Shown in pieces: positions 38,301-47,900 of a stretch of 64,000 nucleotides of DNA. Made by a program: the position numbers and the translations under genes. The notes below the pieces were generated by a model. That model was given only the letters and a program-made list of their open reading frames with translations. It did not search any database and had not been told where the DNA came from. The stretch comes from Flavobacterium chungbukense (GTDB lineage Bacteria > Bacteroidota > Bacteroidia > Flavobacteriales > Flavobacteriaceae): NCBI RefSeq assembly GCF_020805785.1, contig NZ_JAJGZV010000003.1, positions 248,001 through 312,000 of the forward strand, in the 5' to 3' direction. Every line of letters begins with the position of its first letter. Within the stretch, counting starts at the first letter, position 1.

Positions 38301-38761
38301 ATCGAAATTTTGTCGTTTAAAGCTACTTTTAAAGTGTTTTTATCGAGTTCTTTTCTGGTAACTACTTTTTCAAAAAGCGCTTCAGGGTAAGTAACAATAA
38401 CTGCCGGTTTTTTTCTTGAATTGATTCTATTTAAAACCTCAGCGCGAAGCAGCACATTAGCATTATCGGTTTCACCAATTTGGTAAGGACGACGAAATGA
38501 GGCAGGATAAAACAAAACATCTTGCTCTCCAATCATCTGTTCCAAATCGTTCAAGTAATAGGCAGCCTCTTCTTTATTGTCTAAAACAATTAAAAAAGGC
38601 AATTCTGTTTTCTTAAAAACGGAACGAATTATAAATGAAACTGCAGATCCTAACAATCCGCTGATGTTCATTTTTATCTGATTTCCTTCCAGTAAATTTG
38701 TAGCAATCTGCTGCGCTTTCGGCAGATTATCGTAGGTTGTATATAAGGCGTTTTTACTCAA
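35396..38761 (-). CDS. mfd: Transcription-repair coupling factor
   Basis: Large DNA translocase of 1121 aa that removes RNA polymerase stalled at lesions and recruits UvrA. Visible domains are the N-terminal UvrB-like module (about 1-330, with PYQIGETDN and FSVRGGIVDVF), the polymerase-interacting domain (about 430-500, GDYVTHIDHGIGKFGG) and the helicase core. Helicase motifs include Walker A GDVGFGKTEVAIRAA near 590, DEEQKFGV (motif II), TLTATPIPRTL (motif III) and a motif VI region with QMRGRVGRSNKKAFCY. The C-terminal D7 domain follows. The length is near that of E. coli Mfd (1148). Its start overlaps the preceding lipoprotein gene by 8 bp. Confidence 0.97.
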   Translation of the reverse strand: MSKNALYTTYDNLPKAQQIATNLLEGNQIKMNISGLLGSAVSFIIRSVFKKTELPFLIVLDNKEEAAYYLNDLEQMIGEQDVLFYPASFRRPYQIGETDNANVLLRAEVLNRINSRKKPAVIVTYPEALFEKVVTRKELDKNTLKVALNDKISIDFINEVLFEYEFKRVDFITEPGEFSVRGGIVDVFSFSNDHPYRIEFFGNEVDSIRTFDVETQLSVQTHKKITIIPNVENKLFQENRESFLDYIAEKTVVFIQNTEGLFSQLDKQFARAEEAFEKLSKEIKHARPEQLFLNQASFIKRSLDFSVVELASRPVYKTTKKFEFHIQPQPSFNKQFDLLLNNLSENHFNGYVNYLFCSNETQAKRFHDIFESLDEANSENIRKQYHTIVLPLYQGFIDEENQITAYTDHQIFERYHKFNIKNGYSKKQNITLKELTALSVGDYVTHIDHGIGKFGGLQKIQVEGKMQEAIKLVYADNDIVYVSIHSLHKISKYNGKDGTPPKIYKLGSNAWKILKQKTKARVKHIAFNLIQLYAKRRLEKGFQFAPDSYLQNELESSFIYEDTPDQTKSTAEVKADMESDRPMDRLVCGDVGFGKTEVAIRAAFKAVDNSKQVAVLVPTTILAYQHYRTFSERLKDMPVTIGYLNRFRTAKQKTQTLKDLAEGKLDIVIGTHQLVNKNVVFKDLGLLIVDEEQKFGVNVKDKLKTIAANVDTLTLTATPIPRTLQFSLMAARDLSVITTPPPNRYPIETNVVGFNEEIIRDAISYEIQRNGQVFFINNRIENIKEVAGMIQRLVPNARVGIGHGQMDGAKLEELMLGFMNGDFDVLVATTIIESGLDVPNANTIFINNANNFGLSDLHQMRGRVGRSNKKAFCYFICPPYSSMTEDARKRIQALEQFSELGSGFNIAMKDLEIRGAGDLLGGEQSGFINEIGFDTYQKIMNEAIEELKENEFKDLYPEENDIDTKEYVKDIQIDADFELLFPDEYINNVSERLVLYNELGAIKDEAGLQEFEKKLIDRFGPLPKQAVSLLNSIRIKWIATKVGIEKLVLKQGKMIGYFVSDQQSDYYQSSKFRNVLSFIQKHSNLCKMKEKQTVNGLRLLLTFENVKSIKRALELMELFEE

Positions 38762-39368
38762 GTCTAGGTACTTTTTGATCTATTTGAGGCGGCGCAACAG
38801 CATTTGGAATTGCGCGTGCCGTATCTAACATTCGAAGAAAATCTTCTTCTCCTTCTTCTTTTGGAACTTTAGCTCTTTCCACAATTTTATCCATTTGTCG
38901 TTCTAATGAAATCAGTTCTTTATTGATTTCTTGAACCCAAAAAACCACTTTATCATCTGGAATTTTATTCAAATGGATAAACAAATCCAGCATTTTGATT
39001 TTAGTAATTAAAATGGAAATACGGCTTTTTATAGCTGGCTGGCTAAATTCTGTTGGAATACTATTATTTAAAGCCATCGCTTTTTTAGAAATCGCTGCCG
39101 ATTTCTTCTGAAAAGCTCCAATTGTTTTTCTTGGCTTATCTCCGATTTCCTTCATAAATTCACGCCATTCTGTCCATGAATTTAATTGCGATTCTGAAAT
39201 TTCATTAATCGGCTCATCTATAAACGTCCAGCCTTTATTTATATTATTAAAAATAGCTTCTTTCTTTTTAGCTTCTTTGGCATTTTCTGCACGGCGTTTT
39301 TCGTCTTCATTTTGGCAAGAAAACAATACAGCTGTCAAAAGCAGAAAAAGAGATATTTTATATTTCAT
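38754..39368 (-). CDS. Small lipoprotein of unknown function upstream of mfd
   Basis: A 204-aa protein with a signal peptide ending in the lipobox LFSC (Cys18), so a membrane lipoprotein. The mature part is helical and highly charged (KRRAENAKEAKKKE, then several amphipathic helices to residue 185) with no domain I recognise. It overlaps the mfd start by 8 bp and is probably co-transcribed with it. Whether this reflects a functional link or only operon packing is unclear. Confidence 0.75.
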   Translation of the reverse strand: MKYKISLFLLLTAVLFSCQNEDEKRRAENAKEAKKKEAIFNNINKGWTFIDEPINEISESQLNSWTEWREFMKEIGDKPRKTIGAFQKKSAAISKKAMALNNSIPTEFSQPAIKSRISILITKIKMLDLFIHLNKIPDDKVVFWVQEINKELISLERQMDKIVERAKVPKEEGEEDFLRMLDTARAIPNAVAPPQIDQKVPRLE

Positions 39369-39678
39369 TTGATAAAAACATTAAGCTACAAAGTTACAAA
39401 GTAAATTTACAATTACGAATTCTGATTGTTGCTAAAGATTCGGTAAATGATTGTTATTTTTTTGATTTAATTTAAACACTTTAAAAATTATTTTCTTTTG
39501 CAGTTTCTCAATAAAAATGCGCTTTTTCAAGGATTTTAAAAAAGGCACAAAGACACACTCTTAAAAGAGAATTATCCAACAAACAAACTTTTTCATTATT
39601 GAATTAATAATTTATGATTCAAAAAAGCATACGTAATTGCGAAAACGTTATATTTGTTTCTCTAAAAATCATTAAGAA
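39369..39678. other. Divergent intergenic region upstream of threonine dehydrogenase
   Basis: No gene is visible in 310 bp between two divergent genes. A -7-like TATATTTG lies at 39649-39656, 22 bp before the start of the dehydrogenase gene. No clear -33 TTTG or operator is seen. Confidence 0.5.
39649..39656 (+). promoter_or_regulatory. -7 element upstream of threonine dehydrogenase gene
   Basis: TATATTTG matches TAnnTTTG and would give a short leader of about 15 bases. The -33 partner is not convincing. Confidence 0.45.
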
Positions 39679-40617
39679 ATGAATCCAAAAATATTGATCA
39701 TTGGCGCTTGCGGTCAAATTGGAACAGAACTGACCCAAAAGCTGCGCAAAATATACGGAACAGAAAATGTTATCGCTTCTGATATTCGTAAATTAAATAC
39801 TGATGTTGTAAACTCAGGACCTTTTGAAGTGGTCAATGCTTTAGATTTTAATCAAATCGAACATCTGGTAGAAGTACATCAAATTACAGATGTTTATTTA
39901 ATGGCGGCACTTTTGTCTGCTACCGCCGAAAAAAATCCTGCATTTGCTTGGGATTTAAATATGAATTCGCTTTTTCATGTCTTGAATTTAGCGAAAGCAA
40001 AAAAAATTAAGAAAATCTTCTGGCCATCGAGTATTGCCGTTTTCGGACCAACGACCCCAAAAGAAAATACGCCTCAATATACCGTAATGGAACCTTCAAC
40101 TGTTTACGGAATTAGTAAACAAGCAGGAGAAAGATGGTGCGAATACTATCATAATATTTATGGCGTTGATGTACGCAGTATTCGTTACCCTGGTTTAATT
40201 AGCTGGTCTACACCTCCAGGCGGCGGAACAACAGATTATGCTGTTGATATTTTCTACAAAGCAATTGCTGACAAAAAATACGAATGCTTTTTATCATCAG
40301 AAACTAAAATGCCGATGATGTATATGGATGATGCGATTGATGCGACAATAAACATTATGAAAGCGCCTGTTGAAGAAATCAAAATTCATTCTTCTTATAA
40401 TTTAGCTGCGATGAGTTTTACTCCGACTGAAATTGCTGCAGAAATTAAAAAACATATTCCTGAATTCGAGATTACTTATAATCCAGATTTCCGTCAGAAA
40501 ATTGCGGACAGCTGGCCAGCAAGTATTGATGACAGTTCTGCAAGAGAAGATTGGGGATGGAATCATAAATTTGATTTGGAATCTATGACTAAAGATATGA
40601 TTGAGCATTTGAGTTAG
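39679..40617 (+). CDS. NAD-dependent epimerase/dehydratase-type L-threonine 3-dehydrogenase
   Basis: Short-chain (extended SDR) enzyme of 312 aa. It resembles the UDP-galactose-epimerase-like L-threonine dehydrogenases that convert threonine to 2-amino-3-ketobutyrate. NAD binding is shown by GACGQIGTEL near residues 8-17 and ASDIRK near 34-39. The catalytic pair is in STVYGISKQAGERW near 140-153 (Tyr and Lys). RSIRYPGLISWSTPPGGGTT near 171-190 is characteristic of this threonine dehydrogenase subgroup. The gene is monocistronic, followed by repeats and hairpins. Confidence 0.88.
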   Translation: MNPKILIIGACGQIGTELTQKLRKIYGTENVIASDIRKLNTDVVNSGPFEVVNALDFNQIEHLVEVHQITDVYLMAALLSATAEKNPAFAWDLNMNSLFHVLNLAKAKKIKKIFWPSSIAVFGPTTPKENTPQYTVMEPSTVYGISKQAGERWCEYYHNIYGVDVRSIRYPGLISWSTPPGGGTTDYAVDIFYKAIADKKYECFLSSETKMPMMYMDDAIDATINIMKAPVEEIKIHSSYNLAAMSFTPTEIAAEIKKHIPEFEITYNPDFRQKIADSWPASIDDSSAREDWGWNHKFDLESMTKDMIEHLS

Positions 40618-40757
40618 ATCAATAAAATTGAATAGCGTCCAGCTTTAGCTGGATGTAAAAATGAATTCAACAAAAAGGGCTTTAGCTAAAACTGTCACGG
40701 TTTGGCTAAAGCCCTTTTCAATTCAAATATTATTCCTCCAGCTAAAACTGGAGGCAA
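40618..40757. repeat. Cluster of GC-richer hairpins (CCAGCTTTAGCTGG type)
   Basis: Three nested hairpins occur here. One is the short palindrome CCAGCTTTAGCTGG near 40639-40652. The second has a 14-bp perfect stem AAAAGGGCTTTAGC with GCTAAAGCCCTTTT (about 40675-40718) and a loop with GTCACGG. The third is CCTCCAGCTAAAACTGGAGG near 40736-40755. The second may terminate the dehydrogenase transcript. Together they look like a dispersed flavobacterial repeat. Confidence 0.7.
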
Positions 40758-40773
40758 TTAAAGTTTTATTAGT

Positions 40774-40876
40774 TTGTCATTTCGACTGAAAGGAGAAATC
40801 GCACTAGAAACTCGACAAAGATTGACGATTCTCTTTGCGGATTCACGAGTGTGATTTCTCCTTTCAGTCGAAATGA
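40774..40876. repeat. MITE-like inverted-repeat element, copy B
   Basis: The arms (starting TTGTCATTTCGACTGAAAGG) are about 32 bp with one mismatch. The centre contains ACAAAGATTG as in copy A at 22691-22797. The arms of A and B are about 90 percent alike by eye, so they belong to one family. Confidence 0.85.
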
Positions 40877-40942
40877 CAAGAATAGAATGTTTTGAACAAA
40901 AACCTAAATCTAAATCTTTAAAAGAAGCCAATTGTTTGTATC

Positions 40943-41014
40943 TAGCCCCGATGGAGGCGGTATCCTTGCTGGCCCGACGTCGGGCAACAGCGAGATATAG
41001 CCGAGAGCGGGAAA
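40943..41014 (+). ncRNA. Candidate Flavo-1 RNA
   Basis: The sequence starts TAGCCCCGATGGAGGCGGTA and ends AGATATAGCCGAGAGCGGGAAA, with a central perfect palindrome GCCCGACGTCGGGC (40972-40985) and an outer stem TTGCTG ... CAACAGC. These conserved blocks around a variable hairpin match my memory of the Flavo-1 structured RNA of flavobacteria (Rfam), but I could not check the covariance model. An open frame reading through it (LARRRATARYSRERE) is not a gene. A strong hairpin terminator lies at 41061-41095. Confidence 0.55.
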
Positions 41015-41060
41015 CCATGTTTATTAAAATGCATTTTGTCGTGCTCCTGATCATTAAAAT

Positions 41061-41095
41061 AAAAAGTCCCGTCAATTTCTTAAACGGGACTTTTT
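41061..41095. terminator. Bidirectional terminator after Flavo-1-like RNA and M1 peptidase gene
   Basis: AAAAAGTCCCGT and ACGGGACTTTTT form a perfect 12-bp stem with an 11-base loop and T tracts on the right. The M1 peptidase stop on the minus strand is 21 bp away. Confidence 0.88.
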
Positions 41096-41115
41096 TAAAT
41101 TGTTATTTTTAAAGA

Positions 41116-42996
41116 TTACTTCACTTCAAAAACATTATTTGCTTGTTTTACATCAGCCATTAATCCGCTTGGATCGATAGTGATTTTTTTGATTGCTGTT
41201 TTGTTTTTGTCAATTGTAAAACTATAGTTTTGTTGTGCCCAAGCCCAATCTTCTAAAACTGTTCTTTTTGTATTTGGATTTGGATTCGGTTTAATGAAAT
41301 TCATCATTCTTAACGGAATATAAAACGTTTCAGAAGTTCCGTCTGTATAATCTACTTTTAAATCAATTGGCATCGGCATTCTTCCGATTCTTTCTAAAGT
41401 TACAGTTGTTTTTCCTGCATTATCCGCAACATCTTTGATTCCGTAATCGATCGTATTTAATGTTTGTGTCCAATCTGTTAAATACCAATCTAACTCGGCG
41501 CCAGAAACTCTTTCTGCAGATCTTTTGATATCATTTGGAGTTGGATGCTTGAATTTGAAATCGTTGAAATATCTTTTTAAAGTTGCATCTACATTTTCTT
41601 TCCCGATTACATATTCTAATTGAGAAAGGAAAAGACTTCCTTTAATGTAAGACGAAATACTGTACGGACGGTTTTCGTCATAGCGATCTCCGTGCGTGCT
41701 TTGCGGCTGCTCTTTACCAGAATTTACCAAACTGTAATACGCCGCATAATTTCCTTTAAACGGATTCACTTCTTTTTTGTCGCCTTTTAATTCATTCAAA
41801 GCACTGTCTTCGATGTACGTTGTAAAACCTTCATCCATCCAAGGATGTTTTGATTCGTTTGAAGCCAAAATATGCTGAAACCAAGAGTGTCCTAATTCGT
41901 GAGTTGCAGTTCCAAGAATTCCTTCAAGAGTTCCGTTTCCTAACATTAAAGTACACATTGCATACTCCATTCCACCGTCTCCGCCTTGAATAAATGAGTA
42001 TTGTTTGTACGGATATGCTCCAACTCTTTGGTTGTAATACTCCATAACTTTTACCATTAGCGGCTCTAACTGTTTCCAGTTTTCGGCTACTTTTGGCGTG
42101 TTTTTGTAGAAGAAATGCAAATCGACATCGTTTGGTCCTTTTACAATATCATGTGCATAATCTTTGTCTGCTGCCCAAGTAAAATCGTGAACATTTGGTG
42201 CAATAAAATGCCATGTTAATGTTTTTGCTTTTTTAGGATATGCAACAGTTACGCCTTCATCTTCATAACCGTGTCCGATTGCATTTTTGTCTTGTAAATA
42301 TCCCGAACCTCCAATCGTGTATTCTTTGTCGATTGTAATTTTTACATCAAAATTACCCCAAACTCCGTGAAACTCTCTTGCAATATATGGATCTGCGTGC
42401 CATCCTTCGAAATCAAATTCGGCTAATTTTGGATACCATTGCGACATTGAAAGTTCAATTCCTTCACTATTGTTTCTTCCAGAACGACGAACTTGAACCG
42501 GCACTTGTCCGTCGAAATCTAATGTGAAAGTAGATTTAGAATTTGGTAAAATTGGTTTCGCCAAAGTCACTTCCAAAATAGTTCCCGAAACTCTTGTTTG
42601 AGCAGCAGCACCATCTTGTTTGAAATTTGTAATTTTTAAGAACCCAATTTCATTTGGTTTTAAAGTTTCAATACGACTTTGTTTTACTTCTTTTCCATCA
42701 GCACCTTTTACTTTGTTTACCATTCTACCATCTGGATCTTTGATAAAGTGCAAACGAGCATCCATTTCGCTTCCTGGCTGGAAAGCATTTGGAAATAAAT
42801 GATAGAATACCTTTTTTAAAGTATCCGGAGAATTATTGGTATAAACTAATTCTTGTTTCCCTTTGTATTGATAGTTTTTTACATCCATTGCAACCTCCAT
42901 TTTATAATCGGCATGTTGTTGCCAATATGGGGCACTTTGTGCAAAAGCGGAACTAAAACCCAAACTTAGGAAAGAAAGTAAAATAATTTTTCGCAT
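41116..42996 (-). CDS. M1 family zinc metallopeptidase, exported
   Basis: Gluzincin-type aminopeptidase-like enzyme of 626 aa with a signal peptide (residues 1-19, ending SAFA). The zinc site is HELGH at 366-370 with the third ligand Glu389 in MDEGF, the M1 spacing of 18 residues. The exopeptidase motif appears as GGMEYAM near 340-346 (GGMEY in place of GAMEN), as in related Bacteroidota proteins. The N-terminal beta-saddle and a C-terminal helical domain flank it. There is no T9SS sorting domain, so a periplasmic place is likely. It lies next to, but 65 bp from, the S8 peptidase gene. Confidence 0.92.
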   Translation of the reverse strand: MRKIILLSFLSLGFSSAFAQSAPYWQQHADYKMEVAMDVKNYQYKGKQELVYTNNSPDTLKKVFYHLFPNAFQPGSEMDARLHFIKDPDGRMVNKVKGADGKEVKQSRIETLKPNEIGFLKITNFKQDGAAAQTRVSGTILEVTLAKPILPNSKSTFTLDFDGQVPVQVRRSGRNNSEGIELSMSQWYPKLAEFDFEGWHADPYIAREFHGVWGNFDVKITIDKEYTIGGSGYLQDKNAIGHGYEDEGVTVAYPKKAKTLTWHFIAPNVHDFTWAADKDYAHDIVKGPNDVDLHFFYKNTPKVAENWKQLEPLMVKVMEYYNQRVGAYPYKQYSFIQGGDGGMEYAMCTLMLGNGTLEGILGTATHELGHSWFQHILASNESKHPWMDEGFTTYIEDSALNELKGDKKEVNPFKGNYAAYYSLVNSGKEQPQSTHGDRYDENRPYSISSYIKGSLFLSQLEYVIGKENVDATLKRYFNDFKFKHPTPNDIKRSAERVSGAELDWYLTDWTQTLNTIDYGIKDVADNAGKTTVTLERIGRMPMPIDLKVDYTDGTSETFYIPLRMMNFIKPNPNPNTKRTVLEDWAWAQQNYSFTIDKNKTAIKKITIDPSGLMADVKQANNVFEVK

Positions 42997-43061
42997 TGTA
43001 GATATGTAATAGAAAATGGAAGAGCGTTGACTCTTCCATTAGGTTAATAGTGTATTATTCT

Positions 43062-44699
43062 TTATTTTTTAGACATCTTTTCAGCCATTAATAAAGCGTT
43101 ATAAGCATTTACCATTTTTGCTGTTTTTGATGATTCTGCTGAAGAAACAGCAACTGGTTTTTCTTGCGGATTTTCACTTTTTCCAAGAACAACCTTTGAA
43201 GGAAGCGCTACTCCAGAATCCATTAAAATCTTTTTAACTTGAGCTGCTTTTAATTTCGGATAGTATGAACGAATCAATGCTGCTACACCAGCCGCATTTG
43301 GAGACGCCATTGAAGTTCCTTGCAAATATTTGTATTGGTTGTTTGGAACTGTTGCGTAAATTTCTTCACCTGGTGCAAAAACGTCTACGTTGATTTTTCC
43401 AAAGTTTGAAAATGGTGCCACAACCGTTTCGCCATATTCTTTATTAATTGCTCCAATGGTAATTACATTGTCTGCAAATTCTTTTACGTTGTCTTCTGAG
43501 TCATTTGGATAATTAATGTTTTTTGTTTCATCAATATTGTATCCGTCATTTCCTGCTGCGTGAACGATTAAAACGTCTTTTTTAGCGGCATATTTAATAG
43601 CATCGTAAACCCATTGTTTGTGCGGAGAAAAGCTTTTTCCGAAACTTCCGTTAATTACTTTTGCGCCATTATCTACTGCATAACGAATTGCCAATGCAAT
43701 ATCTTTATCATATTCGTCTCCATCTGGCACCGCTCTAACTGTTAAAATCTCAACATTTGGAGAAGCAACTCCGTCTCCACCTAAATTATTTCCTCTAATT
43801 TGAGCAATAATTCCGGCAACGTGAGTTCCATGAAGTGCTTTTTCTTTATCTGGACCAAAAACAACGTTATTTCCGTATTTCGTGTTTTTAATATCTTCTG
43901 GATTATCACCTACGATTTTTCTTCCGTCAAAATCTTTGTTTAGATTGTAATTTAACTGATCGTAAACTTGATCTTTGTATTCTCCAAAATCAGCTTCAGG
44001 ATTGAAAGTTGGACCAGCATTTGTAAAAATCTGAGTCATAATTCTTTTGCTTTCTAAAACTTTTGGATCAGTAGAATTAATAGAACTTAAATCTTCTAAT
44101 TTATAATCTGTTTTATTAAGAGCTTTTTTAACAGTATTATGAATATCTAATAAACGATCTACCTGCTTCTTATCTTGTAAAGCTTCCTCATACTTTTCAG
44201 TATATTGCGCTAAAGCTTCTTTGTATTGAGCAGAACCGTCATCACCTTTTTTAACAACACGTGTCATTTCAAGATTTTCGTGTACTGCATCTCCAAGAAA
44301 ATTCCATCCGTGAACGTCATCGATAAATCCGTTTTTATCATCGTCGATTCCGTTTCCTGGAATTTCTTTAGTATTTGTCCAGATCATTCCTTTAAGATCT
44401 TCGTGCTCGATATCTACACCAGAGTCTACGATACCTACAATTACTTTCTGTCCTTTTTTTCCTTGAAGTAATTCAGCCCAAGCTCTATCAACACTCATTC
44501 CCGGAATAGAATCTTTTACCAAATCTAGGTGACTCCATCTTTTTAATTCATTTTCACTAACTGGTGCTTTTTTTACAACTGCTAACGGAGCAACAATTGG
44601 CTGTTTTGGCACTGAATTTTGCGCTTGCAAACTTGCGCTGCAGCCTGCTAAAACAAGTAATGCAAAAGCAGATAATTTAAGAGGTTTTATATGACTCAT
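43062..44699 (-). CDS. S8 family serine peptidase (subtilase), probable lipoprotein
   Basis: Subtilisin-like protease of 545 aa. The N-terminus MSHIKPLKLSAFALLVLAGC has a lipobox LAGC with Cys20. The catalytic Asp lies in VDSGVDIEHED near residue 92, the His in LHGTHVAGIIA near 293, and the Ser in QGTSMASPNAAGVAALI near 464. The stretch of about 200 residues between Asp and His is much longer than in subtilisin and includes a predicted helical insertion (TRVVKKGDD ... KKALNKTD). No sorting domain is present. Its location beside secreted LRR proteins may be coincidental. Confidence 0.93.
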   Translation of the reverse strand: MSHIKPLKLSAFALLVLAGCSASLQAQNSVPKQPIVAPLAVVKKAPVSENELKRWSHLDLVKDSIPGMSVDRAWAELLQGKKGQKVIVGIVDSGVDIEHEDLKGMIWTNTKEIPGNGIDDDKNGFIDDVHGWNFLGDAVHENLEMTRVVKKGDDGSAQYKEALAQYTEKYEEALQDKKQVDRLLDIHNTVKKALNKTDYKLEDLSSINSTDPKVLESKRIMTQIFTNAGPTFNPEADFGEYKDQVYDQLNYNLNKDFDGRKIVGDNPEDIKNTKYGNNVVFGPDKEKALHGTHVAGIIAQIRGNNLGGDGVASPNVEILTVRAVPDGDEYDKDIALAIRYAVDNGAKVINGSFGKSFSPHKQWVYDAIKYAAKKDVLIVHAAGNDGYNIDETKNINYPNDSEDNVKEFADNVITIGAINKEYGETVVAPFSNFGKINVDVFAPGEEIYATVPNNQYKYLQGTSMASPNAAGVAALIRSYYPKLKAAQVKKILMDSGVALPSKVVLGKSENPQEKPVAVSSAESSKTAKMVNAYNALLMAEKMSKK

Positions 44700-44989
44700 C
44701 TATCTATAAATATAAGTAAAGTTAAAAGATGGGTCTAAATTATGATTTTTTGTTACAAAAAACTAACTGTTAACAATGTGTTATGAAATTTTGACCAAAA
44801 TTATCACGTCTCAAAGACCACACAATTCTTTAGAAATCAATTTTTTAGAACTAATCTGATTAAAAAAACAATAGACTGGTTCCGTATTATTTTTCTTCCA
44901 CAAAATATTTTTTATACGCTTACGGAATCACGTAAGGAATCTCCGAATATTAGTATTAAACTTGCGCGACCTAATTCTAAACCATTTCT

Positions 44990-47900
44990 ATGAAAACAAA
45001 ACTACTCTTGTTGCTATTATTAGCAAATTTTTCTATTTATGCGCAAACAAACTTAGTCTCTAACGGAGATTTTGAAACTTGGACCGCATTTTCTCAACCA
45101 ACTGATTGGTTCCGTTTCTCAAATGGCCTCTTATATCAAGATTCTGATGCACAAAAGGGCTCTTCAAGTACAAAAATGGAGATTACAAGCGGGACTTTTC
45201 ACTATATCAATAGCAGTCCTTTTGCTACTCAATCAGGAAAAACGTATCGTGTTACGATGTATCATAAACTTTTTTCTGGAACGATTACTTCTGTAGAGTT
45301 AAGCTTAACAAAAGCTGATGTTTTTAAAACACCAATAACAAAAAAGGAAGAAACAACTTCAGTAAATTCTGCTTGGCAAAAAATCGAATTTGATTATATT
45401 GCCACAACTACTCAAAATGCTGAAATTAGTATTTGGGTGAAAGGAACAACTGGAACTCAAATTTTGGTCGATAACGTTTCTATTGTAGATGTTGCAGATA
45501 TTGGACCAAAATACACACTTATACCAGATATAAACTTTGAAAATGAACTTATAGCATTAGGTGTAGACTCTGGCGCTCCTGATGGAAAAGTTTTAACTTC
45601 TAAAGTCTATACTGTAACCAATCTATATCTATACAGAAAAAACATCGCAGATATTTCTGGAATACAAGACTTTACAAGCCTACAGCGCCTGGATGCTAGT
45701 CAAAATCTATTGACAAATATAGATGTATCAAACAATACCAATTTAACAAATTTATCTGTAAACGGGAATAAGCTAACAAACCTTAATATTTCTAAAAATA
45801 CCAGTTTAACAAGTTTATCTGTAGACTCTAACAGTCTAACAACCCTTGATATTTCTAAAAATACCAAATTAACCAATTTAAGCTTTGACACTAATAAACT
45901 TACTTCTATAGATTTAAGTTTTACGCCTTTAATAACGGAATTGAGTTTTAATTATTGTCAGATAACTTCTGTTGATCTAAGCAATTTAAAATTACTTCGT
46001 CGATTAAATATTATAGACTGTAGGATGCCTTCTATAGACTTAAGTAATAATAAGTCTTTGATTTCTTTATGGGCTCGAGACAACAAATTTACAACCCTAA
46101 ATCTCTCTGAAAACAAAGAATTAGTAAATCTTACATGCGATAGTAATTTGCTAACAGCATTAGACGTAAGTGCAAATACGAAACTAGAATATTTAAATTT
46201 TTCTTCTAATCCTATTGCAAACATAGATTTAAAATCGAATATTAATTTAAAAGCTTTGGAAATTTATAATACTAAGCTAAGCGAACTTGACTTGAGCAAG
46301 AATAAACTTTTAATTGGTTTAAAATGTCACGACAATTCTAATTTAAAGACATTGAATTTACGAAATGGACAAAATACCAATTTACTTAAATCTTTTACTT
46401 ATTGGACAGGAATTAATGGCAGTCCTCGAGAATCAAGTTTTAAAAACAATTCAAGCTTATCATGTATTTTAGTAGATAACGTTTCTTATTCTAAAACAAA
46501 TTGGTCAACTCTTATAGATGGTGGCGAATATACTTTAGATTGCGCTACTTTAGCTTATACCTTAATTCCAGATTCAAATTTTGAACAAAAATTAATTGAT
46601 TTAGGAATTGATAAAGATGGGAAAAATGGGAAAGTATTGACTTCTAGCATTTCTTACTTAACTACTTTAAATGTTACTAAAGCCAATATTACAGAGCTTA
46701 CAGGAATTCAGGATTTTACTGCGCTTACAATTTTAAATTGTTCTGAAAATGCTTTAACAACACTTGATCTTTCAACAAACGTAAATCTAAAAACATTAAC
46801 GGTTAGCAAAAACCAATTGAAGTCTATAAATACTTCAAAAAATATAGCTCTAGATTATTTTGCTGGTAATAATAACCTATTTACTGCTTTAGATTTTTCT
46901 GCGAATACTGAATTATCTAAAATATATATTACCGATAACGTCTTAACTAGTTTAAATGTATCTAAAAACAGTAAATTGACAACTTTATGGTGTCAAAGAA
47001 ATAAACTGCCAACTTTGGATATTTCTAACAATTTAGCATTAACTGAATTTGTTTGTGAAAGAAATGAGTTAGAAGCCTTAAATGTTTCTAAAAACACAGC
47101 GTTAATATCTTTATCTTGTTCCCAAAACAAAATAAAAAGTTTAGATGTTTCTCAAAATACGTTGCTGAAAATGTTTGACTGTTCCATCAACAAATTGGAA
47201 AGTTTGAATCTAAAAAATGGAAACAATAAATTGCTTGACAAAGCTAACTTATTCTTTTTTTCTAATTTAAGCTTAAAATGTATTTTAGTAGATGATGTAA
47301 CATATTCTAATACAAATTGGGCTACTTCAATTAAAGACTCTGGTGCTTCTTACAATATTGATTGTACTGTTTATACTTTGATTCCAGATTCAAATTTTGA
47401 AGATAAATTAATTGCTTTACAAATTGACAAAGATGGTAAAAATGGTAAAGTCGCCACTGCAAGTATCGCTAATGTAACTTCATTAGATGTTCAATCAAGT
47501 AATATTAAAGATCTTACAGGAATTCAAGATTTTACATCGTTAACATATTTGGATGCTAATTATAACAGCATTAGCAATATCGACGTTAGTAATAATAAAT
47601 TACTAATTAAACTAGCATTGCACGAAAATAAATTAACTAGTTTAAATGTTACTAAAAACGTTAATTTATACAACTTAATGTTTTCTAAAAATCAAATTTC
47701 AACAATAGATTTATCACAAAACAAGGCTCTTGTTCATTTAACTGCGGATAGAAATTTACTAAGCAGTCTTAACATATCTGCAAATACAAAGCTAGAGTCT
47801 CTATATTGTGGTGATAATAATTTGACAGCCCTAGATGTATCACATCAACCAAATCTTTTACAATTAAATTGTACTTTTACTTCAATTTCACAAATTGATG

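Noticed and set aside
40758..41112. Overlapping open frames on both strands (40758-41075 minus, 40873-41112 plus)
   Set aside because: They translate an inverted-repeat element and the Flavo-1-like RNA; the amino-acid sequence is an artefact of structured RNA.
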